DNA of 64,000 bases from Lysobacter antibioticus (GTDB lineage Bacteria > Pseudomonadota > Gammaproteobacteria > Xanthomonadales > Xanthomonadaceae), in the NCBI RefSeq assembly GCF_000731095.1, contig NZ_JMTZ01000021.1, forward strand, positions 1 through 64,000, written 5' to 3'. A program made the translations under genes and the position numbers. Shown here in pieces: positions 16,626-25,765 of the stretch (its first letter is position 1; the number at the start of each line of letters is the position of its first letter). Below the pieces are notes generated by a model, which ran no database searches, had not been told where the DNA came from, and saw only the letters and a list, made by a program, of their open reading frames with translations.

Positions 16626-17804
16626 TTAATCGGCCGCCGGCCCGGCCGCGCCGTCGTCGAGCAGGCCGGCCAGGAATTCGAGCGGGTGCTGGACCGGGAT
16701 CGCGGTGCCGCCGCCCAGGTGCAGGCGGCAGCCGATGTTGGCGCTGAGCAGCACGCTGGCGCCGCTGTGCGCCAATTGTTCGAGCAGCGGAGCGCGGTAT
16801 TCGGCCGCACGCGCCGGGTCGGTCAGCATCTGGCTGCCGGCAGCGCCGCAGCAGCCGTAGCCGGCGTCGAGTTCGACCACCTGCAGTCCGGGCACCCGCG
16901 CCAACAAGCGCCGCAAGGCCGGGACCGACTTGACCACGTTGCGCTGGGTGCAGGGCAGGTGCACGGCGATGCGCTGATGGGAGGGGCGCAAGCGCAGGCC
17001 GGCGCCGGCCTGATCGAGATAGGCGATGGCGTCGACCACTTGGGTCTGCGGCGCGAGCGAATGCGCCAGCGCGGTGTGGCAGCCGCTGGCCAGGCTGAGG
17101 ACGGTGGCGTGGGCCGTGAAGGCGCTGCGGTTGGCCTGGGCCAGGTCCTGGGCCGCGGCGGCGTTGCCGGCGTGCTCGTGCAGGGCGCCGCAACAGCCTT
17201 GGCCGGCGACCGGGTCGAGTGCGACGCCGAGCGAGGCGCACAGCCGCACCGTGGCGGCGCGCACGGCGCTTTCGTAGGCACCGGCCACACAGCCCACGAA
17301 CAGTCCGGCGCGGGCCTGTCCGGCCGTCTGGAGGCGTGTTGCGGGCATCGGCAGCCGTCGTGGCGGGCGCGGCAACGAGCGCCAGGCCTCGGGCAGCCAG
17401 GGGTGGCCGATCCGGTACAGGGACAGCGCCGCCGCCAGCCAGCGCGGCCGCGCCGCCAGGCCTTCGATCAGCCGTTGGCGCCAGGCCGGCGGCCGGCGAT
17501 CGCGTTGGCGGGTGCGGGCCAGGACCAGCAATCGGCCATACTCCACGCCGGCTGGGCACACCGACTCGCAACTGCGGCAGCCCAGGCAGTGGTCGAGATG
17601 AGCGTCCGAGGTCGGGGTCGGGACGATGCTGTCCAGGGCCCAGGCCCGGGCCAGGGCAATCCGGCCGCGCGGCGACTCGGCTTCGAGCCGGTCGCGGCCG
17701 TAAGTGGGGCAGGAGGGCAGGCACAGCCCGCATTGCACGCAGCGGTCGGCCAGAGCCACCAGGGGGTCGGCGGAGGGCGGGCGACGGTCGTGCGGCATGA
17801 CCAT
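16626..17804 (-). CDS. GlcF-like iron-sulfur heterodisulfide/glycolate oxidase subunit
   Basis: A 392-residue soluble electron carrier. Two 4Fe-4S motifs stand near the N-terminus (CVQCGLCLPSCP and CLGCRSCESVCPAG). Two CCG domains follow (GCCGALHEHAGN and GCCGAAGSQM). This is the layout of GlcF, the iron-sulfur subunit of glycolate oxidase, but glcD and glcE are not adjacent, so the partner dehydrogenase is unknown. Two starts are possible, 17804 (MVMPHDRR) or 17798. It is divergent from rplM, with 165 bp between. Confidence 0.85.
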   Translation of the reverse strand: MVMPHDRRPPSADPLVALADRCVQCGLCLPSCPTYGRDRLEAESPRGRIALARAWALDSIVPTPTSDAHLDHCLGCRSCESVCPAGVEYGRLLVLARTRQRDRRPPAWRQRLIEGLAARPRWLAAALSLYRIGHPWLPEAWRSLPRPPRRLPMPATRLQTAGQARAGLFVGCVAGAYESAVRAATVRLCASLGVALDPVAGQGCCGALHEHAGNAAAAQDLAQANRSAFTAHATVLSLASGCHTALAHSLAPQTQVVDAIAYLDQAGAGLRLRPSHQRIAVHLPCTQRNVVKSVPALRRLLARVPGLQVVELDAGYGCCGAAGSQMLTDPARAAEYRAPLLEQLAHSGASVLLSANIGCRLHLGGGTAIPVQHPLEFLAGLLDDGAAGPAAD

Positions 17805-17969
17805 CGATGCTAGCACGGGCAAAACCCAGGCTTGCACGATCCCGGGCGGCCCGCTATCATTCCGCCTCTTTCGTTCCGCAATCACAACGCGAGGCGACGT
17901 TCCGACGCCCTTCCCGCACCGGGAAACGGCGGAACCAGCCCGACCACTGTGCCCACATAAAGAGTTGTC

Positions 17970-18398
17970 ATGAAGACTTTTACCGCCAAGAACGAGACCG
18001 TCCAGCGCGACTGGTACGTCGTCGACGCGTCGGGCAAAACGCTCGGCCGCTTGTGCTCCGAACTCGCGCGTCGCCTGCGCGGCAAGCACAAGCCCGTCTA
18101 TACCCCTCACGTCGATACCGGCGATTACCTGGTGGTGATCAACGCCGAGAAGATCGCCGTCACCGGCAATAAGCTGCAGGACAAGATGTACTACCGGTTC
18201 ACCGGTTACGTCGGCAACCTGAAGAGCGAGACGCTGGGCCAGGCGCTCGAGCGCCACCCGGAACGCGTCATCGAGATCGGTGTCAAGGGCATGCTGCCGA
18301 AGAATCCGCTCGGCCGCGCCATGTATCGCAAGCTCAAGGTCTACAAGGGCTCCGAGCATCCGCATACCGCCCAGCAGCCGCAGCCGCTCGACATCTAA
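17970..18398 (+). CDS. rplM: 50S ribosomal protein L13
   Basis: A 142-residue protein of standard length with the family landmarks [26 protein letters not shown] and [20 protein letters not shown]. It is an early assembly protein of the large subunit. It forms the usual rplM-rpsI operon, with 10 bp to rpsI. Confidence 0.98.
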   Translation: MKTFTAKNETVQRDWYVVDASGKTLGRLCSELARRLRGKHKPVYTPHVDTGDYLVVINAEKIAVTGNKLQDKMYYRFTGYVGNLKSETLGQALERHPERVIEIGVKGMLPKNPLGRAMYRKLKVYKGSEHPHTAQQPQPLDI

Positions 18399-18408
18399 GG
18401 TAAAGACC

Positions 18409-18801
18409 ATGGCTATCCAGCAGAATTACGGCACCGGCCGCCGCAAGTCTTCCACCGCTCGCGTGTTCCTGCGCAAGGGCGACGGCAAGATCACCATCAA
18501 TCAGCGTACGATCGAAGAATTCTTCGGCCGCGAAACCGCGCGCATGATCGTCCGCCAGCCGCTCGAGCTGACCCAGTCGACCGACAAGTTCGACGTCAAC
18601 GTGACGGTCGCCGGCGGCGGCATCACCGGTCAGGCCGGCGCGATCCGTCTCGGCATCGCCCGCGCACTGGTCGAGTACGACGAAACCCTGAAGGGCGAAC
18701 TGCGTAAGGCAGGCTTCATGACCCGCGACGCCCGTGAAGTCGAGCGTAAGAAGGTCGGTCTGCACAAGGCTCGCCGCGCAACGCAGTTCTCGAAGCGCTA
18801 A
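18409..18801 (+). CDS. rpsI: 30S ribosomal protein S9
   Basis: A 130-residue protein starting [20 protein letters not shown] and ending in the basic tail RRATQFSKR that reaches the P-site tRNA. The conserved [19 protein letters not shown] stretch is intact. Second gene of the rplM-rpsI operon. The ATG at 18409 is preceded by AAGGTAAAG. An upstream in-frame ORF from 18280 lies inside rplM and is not real. Confidence 0.98.
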   Translation: MAIQQNYGTGRRKSSTARVFLRKGDGKITINQRTIEEFFGRETARMIVRQPLELTQSTDKFDVNVTVAGGGITGQAGAIRLGIARALVEYDETLKGELRKAGFMTRDAREVERKKVGLHKARRATQFSKR

Positions 18802-18846
18802 TAGTTCTTTTTTCGCGTCGCGTTTTTGCGTTAATATCGGTTTTAT

Positions 18847-18921
18847 AGCCCCGTCGCCAAGCGGTAAGGCACCTGACTCTGACTCAGGCATTCGGTGGTT
18901 CGAATCCATCCGGGGCTGCCA
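18847..18921 (+). tRNA. tRNA-Gln (anticodon CTG)
   Basis: A 75-nt cloverleaf with encoded CCA. The acceptor stem AGCCCCG pairs with CGGGGCT, the anticodon stem CCTGA with TCAGG, and the loop is CTCTGAC with anticodon CTG at 18879-18881, reading CAG. The T loop GTTCGAATC is standard. It lies 45 bp after rpsI and is followed by four hairpin terminators. Confidence 0.96.
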
Positions 18922-18964
18922 TACCCAAGCCCGATTCCAGCTCAACGGCTCGAATCGGCGACCT

Positions 18965-19100
18965 GAAACCCGCCGCAAGGCGGGTTTCTTGTTATATGAG
19001 CCCGCCGCAAGGCGGGTTTCTTGTTTCTGTGAAGTACGAGCCCGCCGCAAGGCAGGTTTCTTGTTTTGTGGGATGAGCCCGCCATCAGGCGGGTTTCTTG
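18965..19100 (+). terminator. Array of four tandem hairpin terminators
   Basis: Four related hairpins follow tRNA-Gln at about 18965-18993, 18999-19026, 19039-19067 and 19076-19103. The first has a 10-bp stem GAAACCCGCC-GCAA-GGCGGGTTTC followed by TTGTT. Copies two to four share the core GAGCCCGCC....GGCGGGTTTCTTGTT (GGCAGG in copy three, ATCA loop in copy four). The similarity shows local duplication of one terminator. Confidence 0.85.
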
Positions 19101-19149
19101 TTTCTGCGCCTGGCGCCGCCCCGCTGAAGCATTGTCGCCATGCCTGCCT

Positions 19150-19638
19150 TCAGTCCGCGCTCAACACCCTGACCAGGCTGATCTCATCGCGCAGCGGGAT
19201 GCCGTGCCGCCCCAGCAACGGGATGGCCGGGTCGGCCTCGCGTTCCAGATCGATGGCGCCGGCGACGAGCCGGTGCAGGCGGAAGCCGCGGCGCTGGTAG
19301 AAACGCAGTGCATCGAGGTTGTCGTTGGTGGTGCGGGTCAGCAGCCGGCTCAGGCCCAGTGCGCGTGCACGCGCGACCGCGAGTTCGACCAGGCGCGTGC
19401 CTAGGCCGGCCTGGGCCCGCACCGCGTCGAGGGTGACGATCTCCGATTGGGCCGCGTCGTCGAGCAAGGTCACCAGGCCGGCGATGGCGCCGTCCGCATC
19501 CAGGGCGATGAAGCCCGGCAGGGCGGCGGCGTTGATCGCGCGGCCGTCGAGCATGATGGTCGGGCCGCCCCAGCGCAGGTCGAGGAAGGCGCGGATGCGT
19601 TCGCGGTCGCTGGCTTCGATGGCGCGGGTTGTCGGCAT
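19150..19638 (-). CDS. GNAT-family N-acetyltransferase
   Basis: A 162-residue acetyltransferase from MPTTRAIEASDRER. The acetyl-CoA site is GLGTRLVELAVARARALG, and the C-terminal motif is NLDALRFYQRRGFRLHRLVAGAI. The start at 19638 was preferred to 19713, which adds a basic, low-complexity extension. It is a single gene convergent with the terminator array. Substrate unknown. Confidence 0.82.
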   Translation of the reverse strand: MPTTRAIEASDRERIRAFLDLRWGGPTIMLDGRAINAAALPGFIALDADGAIAGLVTLLDDAAQSEIVTLDAVRAQAGLGTRLVELAVARARALGLSRLLTRTTNDNLDALRFYQRRGFRLHRLVAGAIDLEREADPAIPLLGRHGIPLRDEISLVRVLSAD

Positions 19639-19865
19639 GGCGTCCGGGCGTAAGGGGCGCAGCGCGACACTGTAGCGCCGGCGCCGGCGTAGATCGTGGC
19701 CGATAGCGGGCACAGCTCGTGCGCGAACCCGTCGCAGCGCTGGCGCTGCCGTACGCTGGCGGCCGTCGCGACTGGTCGCAGCTGTGACCGCCTGGTCTCC
19801 GCGGTTCGCGCTACTCGGCTACCATCCGCGGCGCAGGGGCCGCGCAGCGGCGTTGGAGAGCGCGC

Positions 19866-20417
19866 ATGAGCGAGGATCTGACTCGGTTACTGCATGACTG
19901 GCGCGGCGGCGACGTCGCTTCGCGCGACCGCTTGTTCGCACTGGTCTACGACACCTTGCGCGGCATGGCGGCGGTGCGCCTGGGCGCGCGCAACGGTCAG
20001 CGCACCCTGCAGCCCACCTCGCTCGTCAACGAAGCCCTGATCCGCCTGATAGGCGGCGAGGTCGATTGGCAGGACCGCGCTCACTTCTATGCGCTCGCGG
20101 CCCTGAAGATGCGTGCGGTGTTGGTCGATCAGGCGCGTGCGCAAGCGGCGGCGAAGCGCGGCGCGCGGCCGGTGATGCTGACCTTGTCGCACGCCGACCT
20201 GCACGGCGGGCAGACCGTCGGCTTCGACGTGCTGGCTCTGCACGATGCCCTCGAACGCCTGGCCGAGCGCGATCAACGTTCGGCGCGGGCGGTCGAGATG
20301 GCCTACTTCGGCGGCATGGAGCACAGTGAGATCGCCTGCGTGCTGGAAGTCTCGGTGCCGACCGTCGAACGCGACCTGCGTTTCGCCCGGGCCTGGCTGG
20401 GACAGCAGTTGGGCTGA
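19866..20417 (+). CDS. ECF-type RNA polymerase sigma factor
   Basis: A 183-residue sigma-70-family protein of the ECF subgroup that commonly sits next to Ser/Thr kinases. Region 2 covers about 20-95 (LVNEALIRLIGGEVDWQDRAHFYALAALKMR). Region 4 ends the protein, with an HTH in MEHSEIACVLEVSVPTVERDLRFARAWL. No anti-sigma gene is adjacent. The kinase gene begins 32 bp downstream with a strong AGGAGG site, so the two are co-transcribed and the kinase is the likely controller. Confidence 0.9.
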   Translation: MSEDLTRLLHDWRGGDVASRDRLFALVYDTLRGMAAVRLGARNGQRTLQPTSLVNEALIRLIGGEVDWQDRAHFYALAALKMRAVLVDQARAQAAAKRGARPVMLTLSHADLHGGQTVGFDVLALHDALERLAERDQRSARAVEMAYFGGMEHSEIACVLEVSVPTVERDLRFARAWLGQQLG

Positions 20418-20449
20418 GCGAGCGGCGATCCGACGCGACAGGAGGCGAC

Positions 20450-23236
20450 ATGGAAACCCAGCGTTGGCACGACCTGCGCCGATTGTTCGATGCGGTATCC
20501 GACCTGCCGGCCGAGCGTTGGTTGGAGGAACTGCACGCGATCAGCGACGATCCAGCGCTGATCGCCGAGGTCATGGAGTTGCTCGGTGCGCAGACCGGGC
20601 AGTTCGATCGCGTCGTGCAACCGCTGAACGATCTGGTCGCGGGCCTGCCCGACAGCGAACTGCAGGCCGGCGACCGCCTCGGCGCCTGGGTCCTGATCGA
20701 GCGCGTGGCGAGCGGCGGCATGGGCACGGTGTTTGTGGCCGAGCGCGCCGACGGCTTGTTCCGCCAACAGGTGGCGATCAAATTGCTGCGCGGCAGCGGC
20801 TTCAACCAGGCCGAATTCGCCCGTCGCCTGGCGGTGGAGCGGCAACTGCTGGCCGAGCTGCAGCACCCCAACATCGCCCGCCTCTACGACGGCGGCACCA
20901 CGCCGAGCGGGCAGCCGTACCTGGTCATGGAGTACGTGCTCGGCCGCGATCTCGACGAATACTGCGAGCAGCGCCAGCCTGACCTGCTGCAGCGCCTGCA
21001 GTTGTTCCAGCGCATCTGCGCGGCGGTGCAGAGCGCGCACCAGCGCCTGATCGTGCATTGCGACCTCAAGCCCGGCAACGTGATGGTGCAGGACGACGGC
21101 GAGCCGGTACTGCTCGATTTCGGCATCGCCCAGGTGCTCGATCACCAGGCCGGCGACGACAACGCCTGCTACGGCAGCTTCTGCACCCCGGCTTATGCCA
21201 GCCCCGAATTGCTCGGCGGCGCGCGGGTCAGCGTGGTCAGCGACGTGTTCGCGCTCGGCGTGTTGCTCACCGAATTGCTGGCCTGCCGTTCGGTCGAACG
21301 CGGCCTGGCCGATCGCGATGTCGCGGTGCCGCTGCCGAGCGAGTGGGCCGGGCCGGACTGCGCCTGGCGCGAGCGCCTGCGCGGCGACCTGGATGCGATC
21401 GCCGCCTGCGCCTGCGCGCTCGATCCGCGGCAGCGCTATTCCTCGGTGGAAGCCTTGTCCCAGGACATCGGGCGTCATCTCGCCTGGCGTCCGGTGTCGG
21501 CGCGCACGCCGACACTGGGCTACCGCTTCGGCCGTTATCTGCGCCGGCATTGGCGCGAGACCGCGGCGGCGGCGCTGGTGCTCGCGCTGGCCGGCGGCTT
21601 CGTCTGGCGGGTCACCGCCGAGCGTGCGCGCGCCGAGCGCGAGGCCTCGGTCGCGCGTCAGGTCAGCGATTTCCTGGTCTCGGCTTTCGACGCCGCCGAT
21701 CCGCGCATGCGCGGGGCGCAGGCCGGGCAGGACTTGAGTGCGCGGCAGGTGCTGGACGCCTCCGCCGCGCGCATCGAACAAGGGCTCGACGACACCCCGG
21801 CGATCCGCGCCCGCCTGCGCGCGGTGCTCGGTCGTGCCTATCGCAACCTCGGCCAGCCGCAGCGCGCCGAGGCGCTGCTCGATCAGGCCGCGCGCGAGTT
21901 CCTCGACCCGGCGGTGGACCGGCCGGACCAGGCCGCGCAAGCGCTCGCCGATCTGTCGCGTTCGCTCAGCGACCGCCAGTACGGCGCCCAGGCCGTCGCC
22001 GCCGCGCGCCGTTCGCTGGCCCTGCGCGAGCGCGACGGCGACCCGCGCGGCCTCGCCGATGCCTACGATACGCTCGGCCTGGCCCAGGTCGCGGACAGTC
22101 GGTACGCGCAGGCCGAACGCAGCTTCGAGCGCTCGCAGCAACTGCGCAGCGAACGCGGCCTGCGCCAGTCGCCCGACGAACGCGCGGCGATGCTCGCCCG
22201 CCTGGCTCAGTTGTACCGGCGCCGCGGCGAACTCAAGCGCGCCGAGCAGACTTATCGCGATGCGCTGGAGATCAACCGCGAGACCGGCAGCGACCCGGTC
22301 GCGACCCAGCTCAACCAGTTCGGTCTTGCGAGCACGTTGTTCGGCCTCGGGCGGGTCGCGGAAACCCGCCGCGAACTGGTCGAGAACCTGAGCCTGGCGC
22401 GCGACCTGTACGGCGAGCAGAGCGACATGGTCGCCAACATCCATGTCGACCTGGCCAACGCCACCCAGGACCTCGGCGATTATCGCCAGGCCGGCGAACA
22501 CTATCGGGCCGCGCTGGAGATCATGGCCGTGGTCGCCGGCGAGCGCAGCCTCGATTACGCCCGCATCCTCAACAACTACGCGGCCCTGTCGCTGGAGCGC
22601 GGCGACCTGGCCGAGTCCGAGCGCCGCCTGCGCCAGGCCTTGTCGATCCGTCGCGAGCACCTGGCGCCGGACGAGCGCCGGGTGTTGCGCACCGAGAACG
22701 GTCTCGGCCTGGTGCTCGCACGCGGCGGCCGCAACGAAGAGGCGCGGTCGCTGGTCGAGCGCAGCGCTTCGGTTTGGCGCCGTCGTTATGGCGAGGACCA
22801 TGCCGGGCTGCTGATGGTGGCGCTGACCCGGGTCGAATGGCTGTTGAGCCGCGACCGCCTCGACGAGGCGCAGGCCGAGTTGACGGCGATCGACCTCAGC
22901 CGCGGCGAGTACAACGCCTTCATGCTGGCGCGGATTCCCAGCTTGCAAGCCGAGCTCGCGCAACGCCGCGGGCAGTGGGACGAAGCCGAGCGGGGCTGGG
23001 CCAAGGCGATCGAAGACAGCCGAGCCGCCTACGGTGCGCAGCAGGTCAAGACCGCGAGGTTGCGCGTGCCCTATGCCGAGGTCCTGCTCGCGCGCGGCGA
23101 CGCGCGCGGCGCGGCGGCGCAGGTGCAACTTGCCGAGGCGGTGCTGCGGCGCGAGATGTACAGCGAGTCGGCGTTGTTGCGGCGCCTGCAGTCGGTGAAG
23201 CAGGGCGCGCCGCCGGTGCAGGTGGCGGCGCGCTAG
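20450..23236 (+). CDS. Membrane Ser/Thr protein kinase with TPR-like repeats
   Basis: A 928-residue protein. The kinase domain (about 80-340) has a Gly-rich loop (VASGGMGTVF), Lys111 in VAIKLL, catalytic Asp205 in HCDLKPGNV (the usual HRD is HCD here) and LDFGIAQ. A membrane helix near 370-390 (AAAALVLALAGGFVWRV) anchors it. The large C-terminal part (about 400-920) is built of helical TPR-like repeats rich in A, L, R and E, probably in the periplasm. Its partner sigma factor lies directly upstream. Substrates are unknown; phosphorylation of the sigma factor is an inference from pairing seen in relatives. Confidence 0.9.
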   Translation: METQRWHDLRRLFDAVSDLPAERWLEELHAISDDPALIAEVMELLGAQTGQFDRVVQPLNDLVAGLPDSELQAGDRLGAWVLIERVASGGMGTVFVAERADGLFRQQVAIKLLRGSGFNQAEFARRLAVERQLLAELQHPNIARLYDGGTTPSGQPYLVMEYVLGRDLDEYCEQRQPDLLQRLQLFQRICAAVQSAHQRLIVHCDLKPGNVMVQDDGEPVLLDFGIAQVLDHQAGDDNACYGSFCTPAYASPELLGGARVSVVSDVFALGVLLTELLACRSVERGLADRDVAVPLPSEWAGPDCAWRERLRGDLDAIAACACALDPRQRYSSVEALSQDIGRHLAWRPVSARTPTLGYRFGRYLRRHWRETAAAALVLALAGGFVWRVTAERARAEREASVARQVSDFLVSAFDAADPRMRGAQAGQDLSARQVLDASAARIEQGLDDTPAIRARLRAVLGRAYRNLGQPQRAEALLDQAAREFLDPAVDRPDQAAQALADLSRSLSDRQYGAQAVAAARRSLALRERDGDPRGLADAYDTLGLAQVADSRYAQAERSFERSQQLRSERGLRQSPDERAAMLARLAQLYRRRGELKRAEQTYRDALEINRETGSDPVATQLNQFGLASTLFGLGRVAETRRELVENLSLARDLYGEQSDMVANIHVDLANATQDLGDYRQAGEHYRAALEIMAVVAGERSLDYARILNNYAALSLERGDLAESERRLRQALSIRREHLAPDERRVLRTENGLGLVLARGGRNEEARSLVERSASVWRRRYGEDHAGLLMVALTRVEWLLSRDRLDEAQAELTAIDLSRGEYNAFMLARIPSLQAELAQRRGQWDEAERGWAKAIEDSRAAYGAQQVKTARLRVPYAEVLLARGDARGAAAQVQLAEAVLRREMYSESALLRRLQSVKQGAPPVQVAAR

Positions 23237-23267
23237 GCGGCCTGCCGGTTCGCGGCTTGTGCCATTC

Positions 23268-23298
23268 TCAGGGGCGGAGCGGCGCAAGCGGCGACCCG
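23268..23298. repeat. Single GTAGGAGC-family half element
   Basis: GGGGCGGAGCGGCGCAAGCG followed by GCGACCC is one diverged arm of the interspersed repeat family, with no partner arm. It lies between the convergent kinase and M23 genes. Confidence 0.6.
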
Positions 23299-23344
23299 CT
23301 CTGCGCGCATCGCCGAGCCATCGCTGACGCATCGATCCTTCGCC

Positions 23345-23373
23345 AAAAAACACGCCGCCCGAAGGCGGCGTGT
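23345..23373 (-). terminator. Terminator of the M23 peptidase gene
   Basis: On the minus strand ACACGCCGCC-TTCG-GGCGGCGTGT is followed by TTTTTTGG: a 10-bp stem with a stable TTCG loop and a T6 tract, 61 bp after the M23 stop codon. Confidence 0.92.
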
Positions 23374-23433
23374 CGGTTCGCTACGGCAAGGAACGTTACG
23401 CCGGCGATATTTCGCCGATGCGGTCGGGGTCGA

Positions 23434-25404
23434 TCACTCGACCGCTTGCACGTCGACCAGGCGCAGGCCCTTGGTCGCGTACTTCTCGGCCGACTGATAC
23501 AGCGTCTGATAGCTCTTGACCGCTTCCAGCGCATAGCCGCCGGTGCCGGCGCGGAACACGCCGACATAGTTGCGCACGCCGTCTTCGACGAAGCTGTCGA
23601 CGTCGATCAGGCGCAGGCCGTTGTCGCTGAGCTCGTCCCACTTGCCGGTGAACGCGGCCCAGCTGTTCGAGCGCCACAGGGCGTGGTTGTCGGTGCCTTC
23701 GCGGTACACGCCGATGAACTGGCGCTGGCCGTTGCCGATGTCGAAGCTCTCCATGTCGATCAGGCGCAGGCCCAGGCCCTTGGCGATCTCGCGCTGATTG
23801 GCGAAGGCGGCGAAGCCGGTGTGGCTCCAAAGGCCGGCGTTGCCGTTGCCGGCGCGGAACACGCCGACGTAGTGACGCTTACCGCCGCTGAGGTAGGTGG
23901 TGAGGTCGAGCAGGCGCTGGCCGTCGTCGGACAGCTCCTTCCACTTGGCGGTGAAGTCGTCCCAGTTGTCGAAGTTGTACAGGGCGCCGGCGCCGCTGCC
24001 GCGCTTGTACACGCCGACGAAGTGGCGGTCGCCGTTCTTGACGTAGTTCTCGACCTGTTCGAGGCGGAAACCGTCGGCCGACAACTCCGACCACTTCTGG
24101 GTGAACGCGGTCCAGCTAGGACGATTGACCCGCAGCTCGATCTCGCTGCTGGCCTTCCACACGCCGAGGAAGGTCTTGGCGTCGGTCTCGGCGGCATCGA
24201 AGGGATAGGCCGTGCTGAAGGGATAGACCAGGCTGTAGGGATGCGGCGCGGAGTGGTTGCTCAGCGGGGTCCAATCGGTCGGGTCCATGCTGTTGGCGCC
24301 GGCCATGGCCTTGGCTTCGCCCCAGGTCAGGCTCTGGATCTGGGCGAAGGTCATCGGGCGCGGACGCAGGTCGTTGCCGTCGCAGGGCGTGCTGGTGCTT
24401 TCCTGGGTGACGTGGACGTGCACGTGCGGGCCGCTGGATTTGCCGGAGTAACCGACCTTGCCGAGGTACTGGCCTTGCTTGATGGTCGCGCCCGGCACCA
24501 GCAGTTCGGCCGGGATCGAGCCGGGTTGCATGTGCGCGTACAAGGCGATCTCGTCGCCGCTCTTGACCTTGAGGAAGTTGCCGCCGGCCGAGTATTGGCC
24601 GGTGCTCGGCGCGATCGGCTCGGGTTCGATCTCCTTGCTGACGCGCGGGTAGTTCTTCCATTCCGGCAAATCGTTGAGCGCGCTGCAGACGATGCCGTCG
24701 GCCATCGCGTACAGCGGCAGGCCATAGGCGCGCTGGCCTTCGGCTTTGTTCGGGTCGGCGCCCGGACGCTTGGCGTCCCAGGTGGTGCCGGTCCAACCGG
24801 TCACGCTGGTGTCGAGGCCGAAGGACTGGCTGTCGCCGGGGTGATTGCTCGAGGTCTGCCAGGCTTCGTTGGCGCGCAGGTCGGTGACCTTGCCCGGGTA
24901 GCGCAGCGGGCCGTTGTCGTTGGTGGCGGGCGCGAACGACAGGTTCTTGATGACCGGGTTGCGGTAGCCCTGCACGTAGACCGCGATCTTGACCGTGCTC
25001 GGGTAGGGCGCGGTGATCACGATCGGGTAGGACGACGGCACCTTCGGCGCGTCCGGGTCGGGATTGAAGTAGTTGCACTTGCAGTTCTGGAAGGCGTAAC
25101 TCTTGCCCGGGTCGATCTGCACCGGGGCGAGGAAGTTCGATGCGAGCTGGTCGAGGATCTCGACCTTGGTGATCGACAGCGGCACGGCACCGTCGTTGCG
25201 GATGCCCATGCGCAGGGACACGCGGCCTTGCTTGGCGCCGCCGACCTGGGCCGGGCCGATCGCTTCGAACACGACCCGGCCGTCCTTGATCGGATTGACC
25301 ACGTCGATGGTGAGGGCCTGGGCGTGGACGCCGGCGCTGGCCCCGAACCACAGGGCGAGGGCGGCGGGCAGGGCGCGCAGGACGAGAGCGGATTGCGATT
25401 TCAT
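23434..25404 (-). CDS. Secreted M23 metalloendopeptidase with five BTRD repeats
   Basis: A 656-residue exported protein. A signal peptide ends near GVHAQA. The peptidase domain (about 180-340) carries the HxH zinc motif in SSGPHVHVHVTQ and a first ligand pair in NHPGDSQSFGLD, where His lies 10 residues before Asp. This resembles the wide spacing of LasA/beta-lytic enzymes, not the usual HxGxD. After about residue 410 come five ~50-residue repeats of the BTRD1 type (W..F..KW.EL...GLRLID...Y...G.R.YVGVFR.G). It probably cuts peptidoglycan cross-links of competitors. The start at 25404 has GGAG eight bases upstream. Confidence 0.85.
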   Translation of the reverse strand: MKSQSALVLRALPAALALWFGASAGVHAQALTIDVVNPIKDGRVVFEAIGPAQVGGAKQGRVSLRMGIRNDGAVPLSITKVEILDQLASNFLAPVQIDPGKSYAFQNCKCNYFNPDPDAPKVPSSYPIVITAPYPSTVKIAVYVQGYRNPVIKNLSFAPATNDNGPLRYPGKVTDLRANEAWQTSSNHPGDSQSFGLDTSVTGWTGTTWDAKRPGADPNKAEGQRAYGLPLYAMADGIVCSALNDLPEWKNYPRVSKEIEPEPIAPSTGQYSAGGNFLKVKSGDEIALYAHMQPGSIPAELLVPGATIKQGQYLGKVGYSGKSSGPHVHVHVTQESTSTPCDGNDLRPRPMTFAQIQSLTWGEAKAMAGANSMDPTDWTPLSNHSAPHPYSLVYPFSTAYPFDAAETDAKTFLGVWKASSEIELRVNRPSWTAFTQKWSELSADGFRLEQVENYVKNGDRHFVGVYKRGSGAGALYNFDNWDDFTAKWKELSDDGQRLLDLTTYLSGGKRHYVGVFRAGNGNAGLWSHTGFAAFANQREIAKGLGLRLIDMESFDIGNGQRQFIGVYREGTDNHALWRSNSWAAFTGKWDELSDNGLRLIDVDSFVEDGVRNYVGVFRAGTGGYALEAVKSYQTLYQSAEKYATKGLRLVDVQAVE

Positions 25405-25552
25405 GATGGAACTCCGAAGGCATGATTGAGGAATCACGCGGTCGCAGAGGGACGTGCCCTCAACCCGATCCTTGGATCGTTGACCTGGCTGGGCCTGCCC
25501 CGGCGAACCCGGGCGTGACCACGCCGCGCTTAACTCAACAAACCGGCAAAGG
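25405..25552. other. Structured spacer upstream of the M23 gene
   Basis: This stretch is the 5' region of the M23 gene on the minus strand and the candidate small RNA region on the plus strand. It contains at least three short perfect inverted repeats but no ORF with a ribosome site. I do not recognise a known riboswitch. Confidence 0.35.
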
Positions 25553-25587
25553 GCGGCCGGACCCATCACGGCCGCGAAACTTTTTTT
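25553..25587 (+). terminator. Orphan plus-strand terminator
   Basis: GCGGCCG-N9-CGGCCGC followed by GAAAC and T7 (25581-25587). No plus-strand gene lies between the M23 start at 25404 and this hairpin. The ~150 bp upstream holds several small stems, including GATT/GAATC-type, GAGGG/CCCTC, CGATCC/GGATCG and GGCGTG/CACGCC. It may mark the end of an unannotated small RNA, or be incidental. Confidence 0.45.
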
Positions 25588-25765
25588 CGGGGTAGGCTGC
25601 CGGGGCTCGAAACGGCGCCCGCTGCCCCCGGGGCGCGCCCCTCGCGACAGGCGATCCGGTCGGCCCGAATGGGCCCGGCCGCCGCCGGCCGGTGATTACC
25701 GGCGCGCGAGTGGTTACAATTGAAACCATCGCGCTGCGGCGCCCTGCATCGACATCGAGGCCTGG

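Noticed and set aside
17805-18410. N-terminal extension of the iron-sulfur protein to 594 residues
   Set aside because: The extra part lies antisense to rplM and has no similarity to GlcF-like proteins; the domain starts right after 17804.
21058-25425. Plus-strand open frame of 1455 codons
   Set aside because: It crosses the kinase gene in another frame and then lies antisense to the M23 gene; both real genes have strong motif support.
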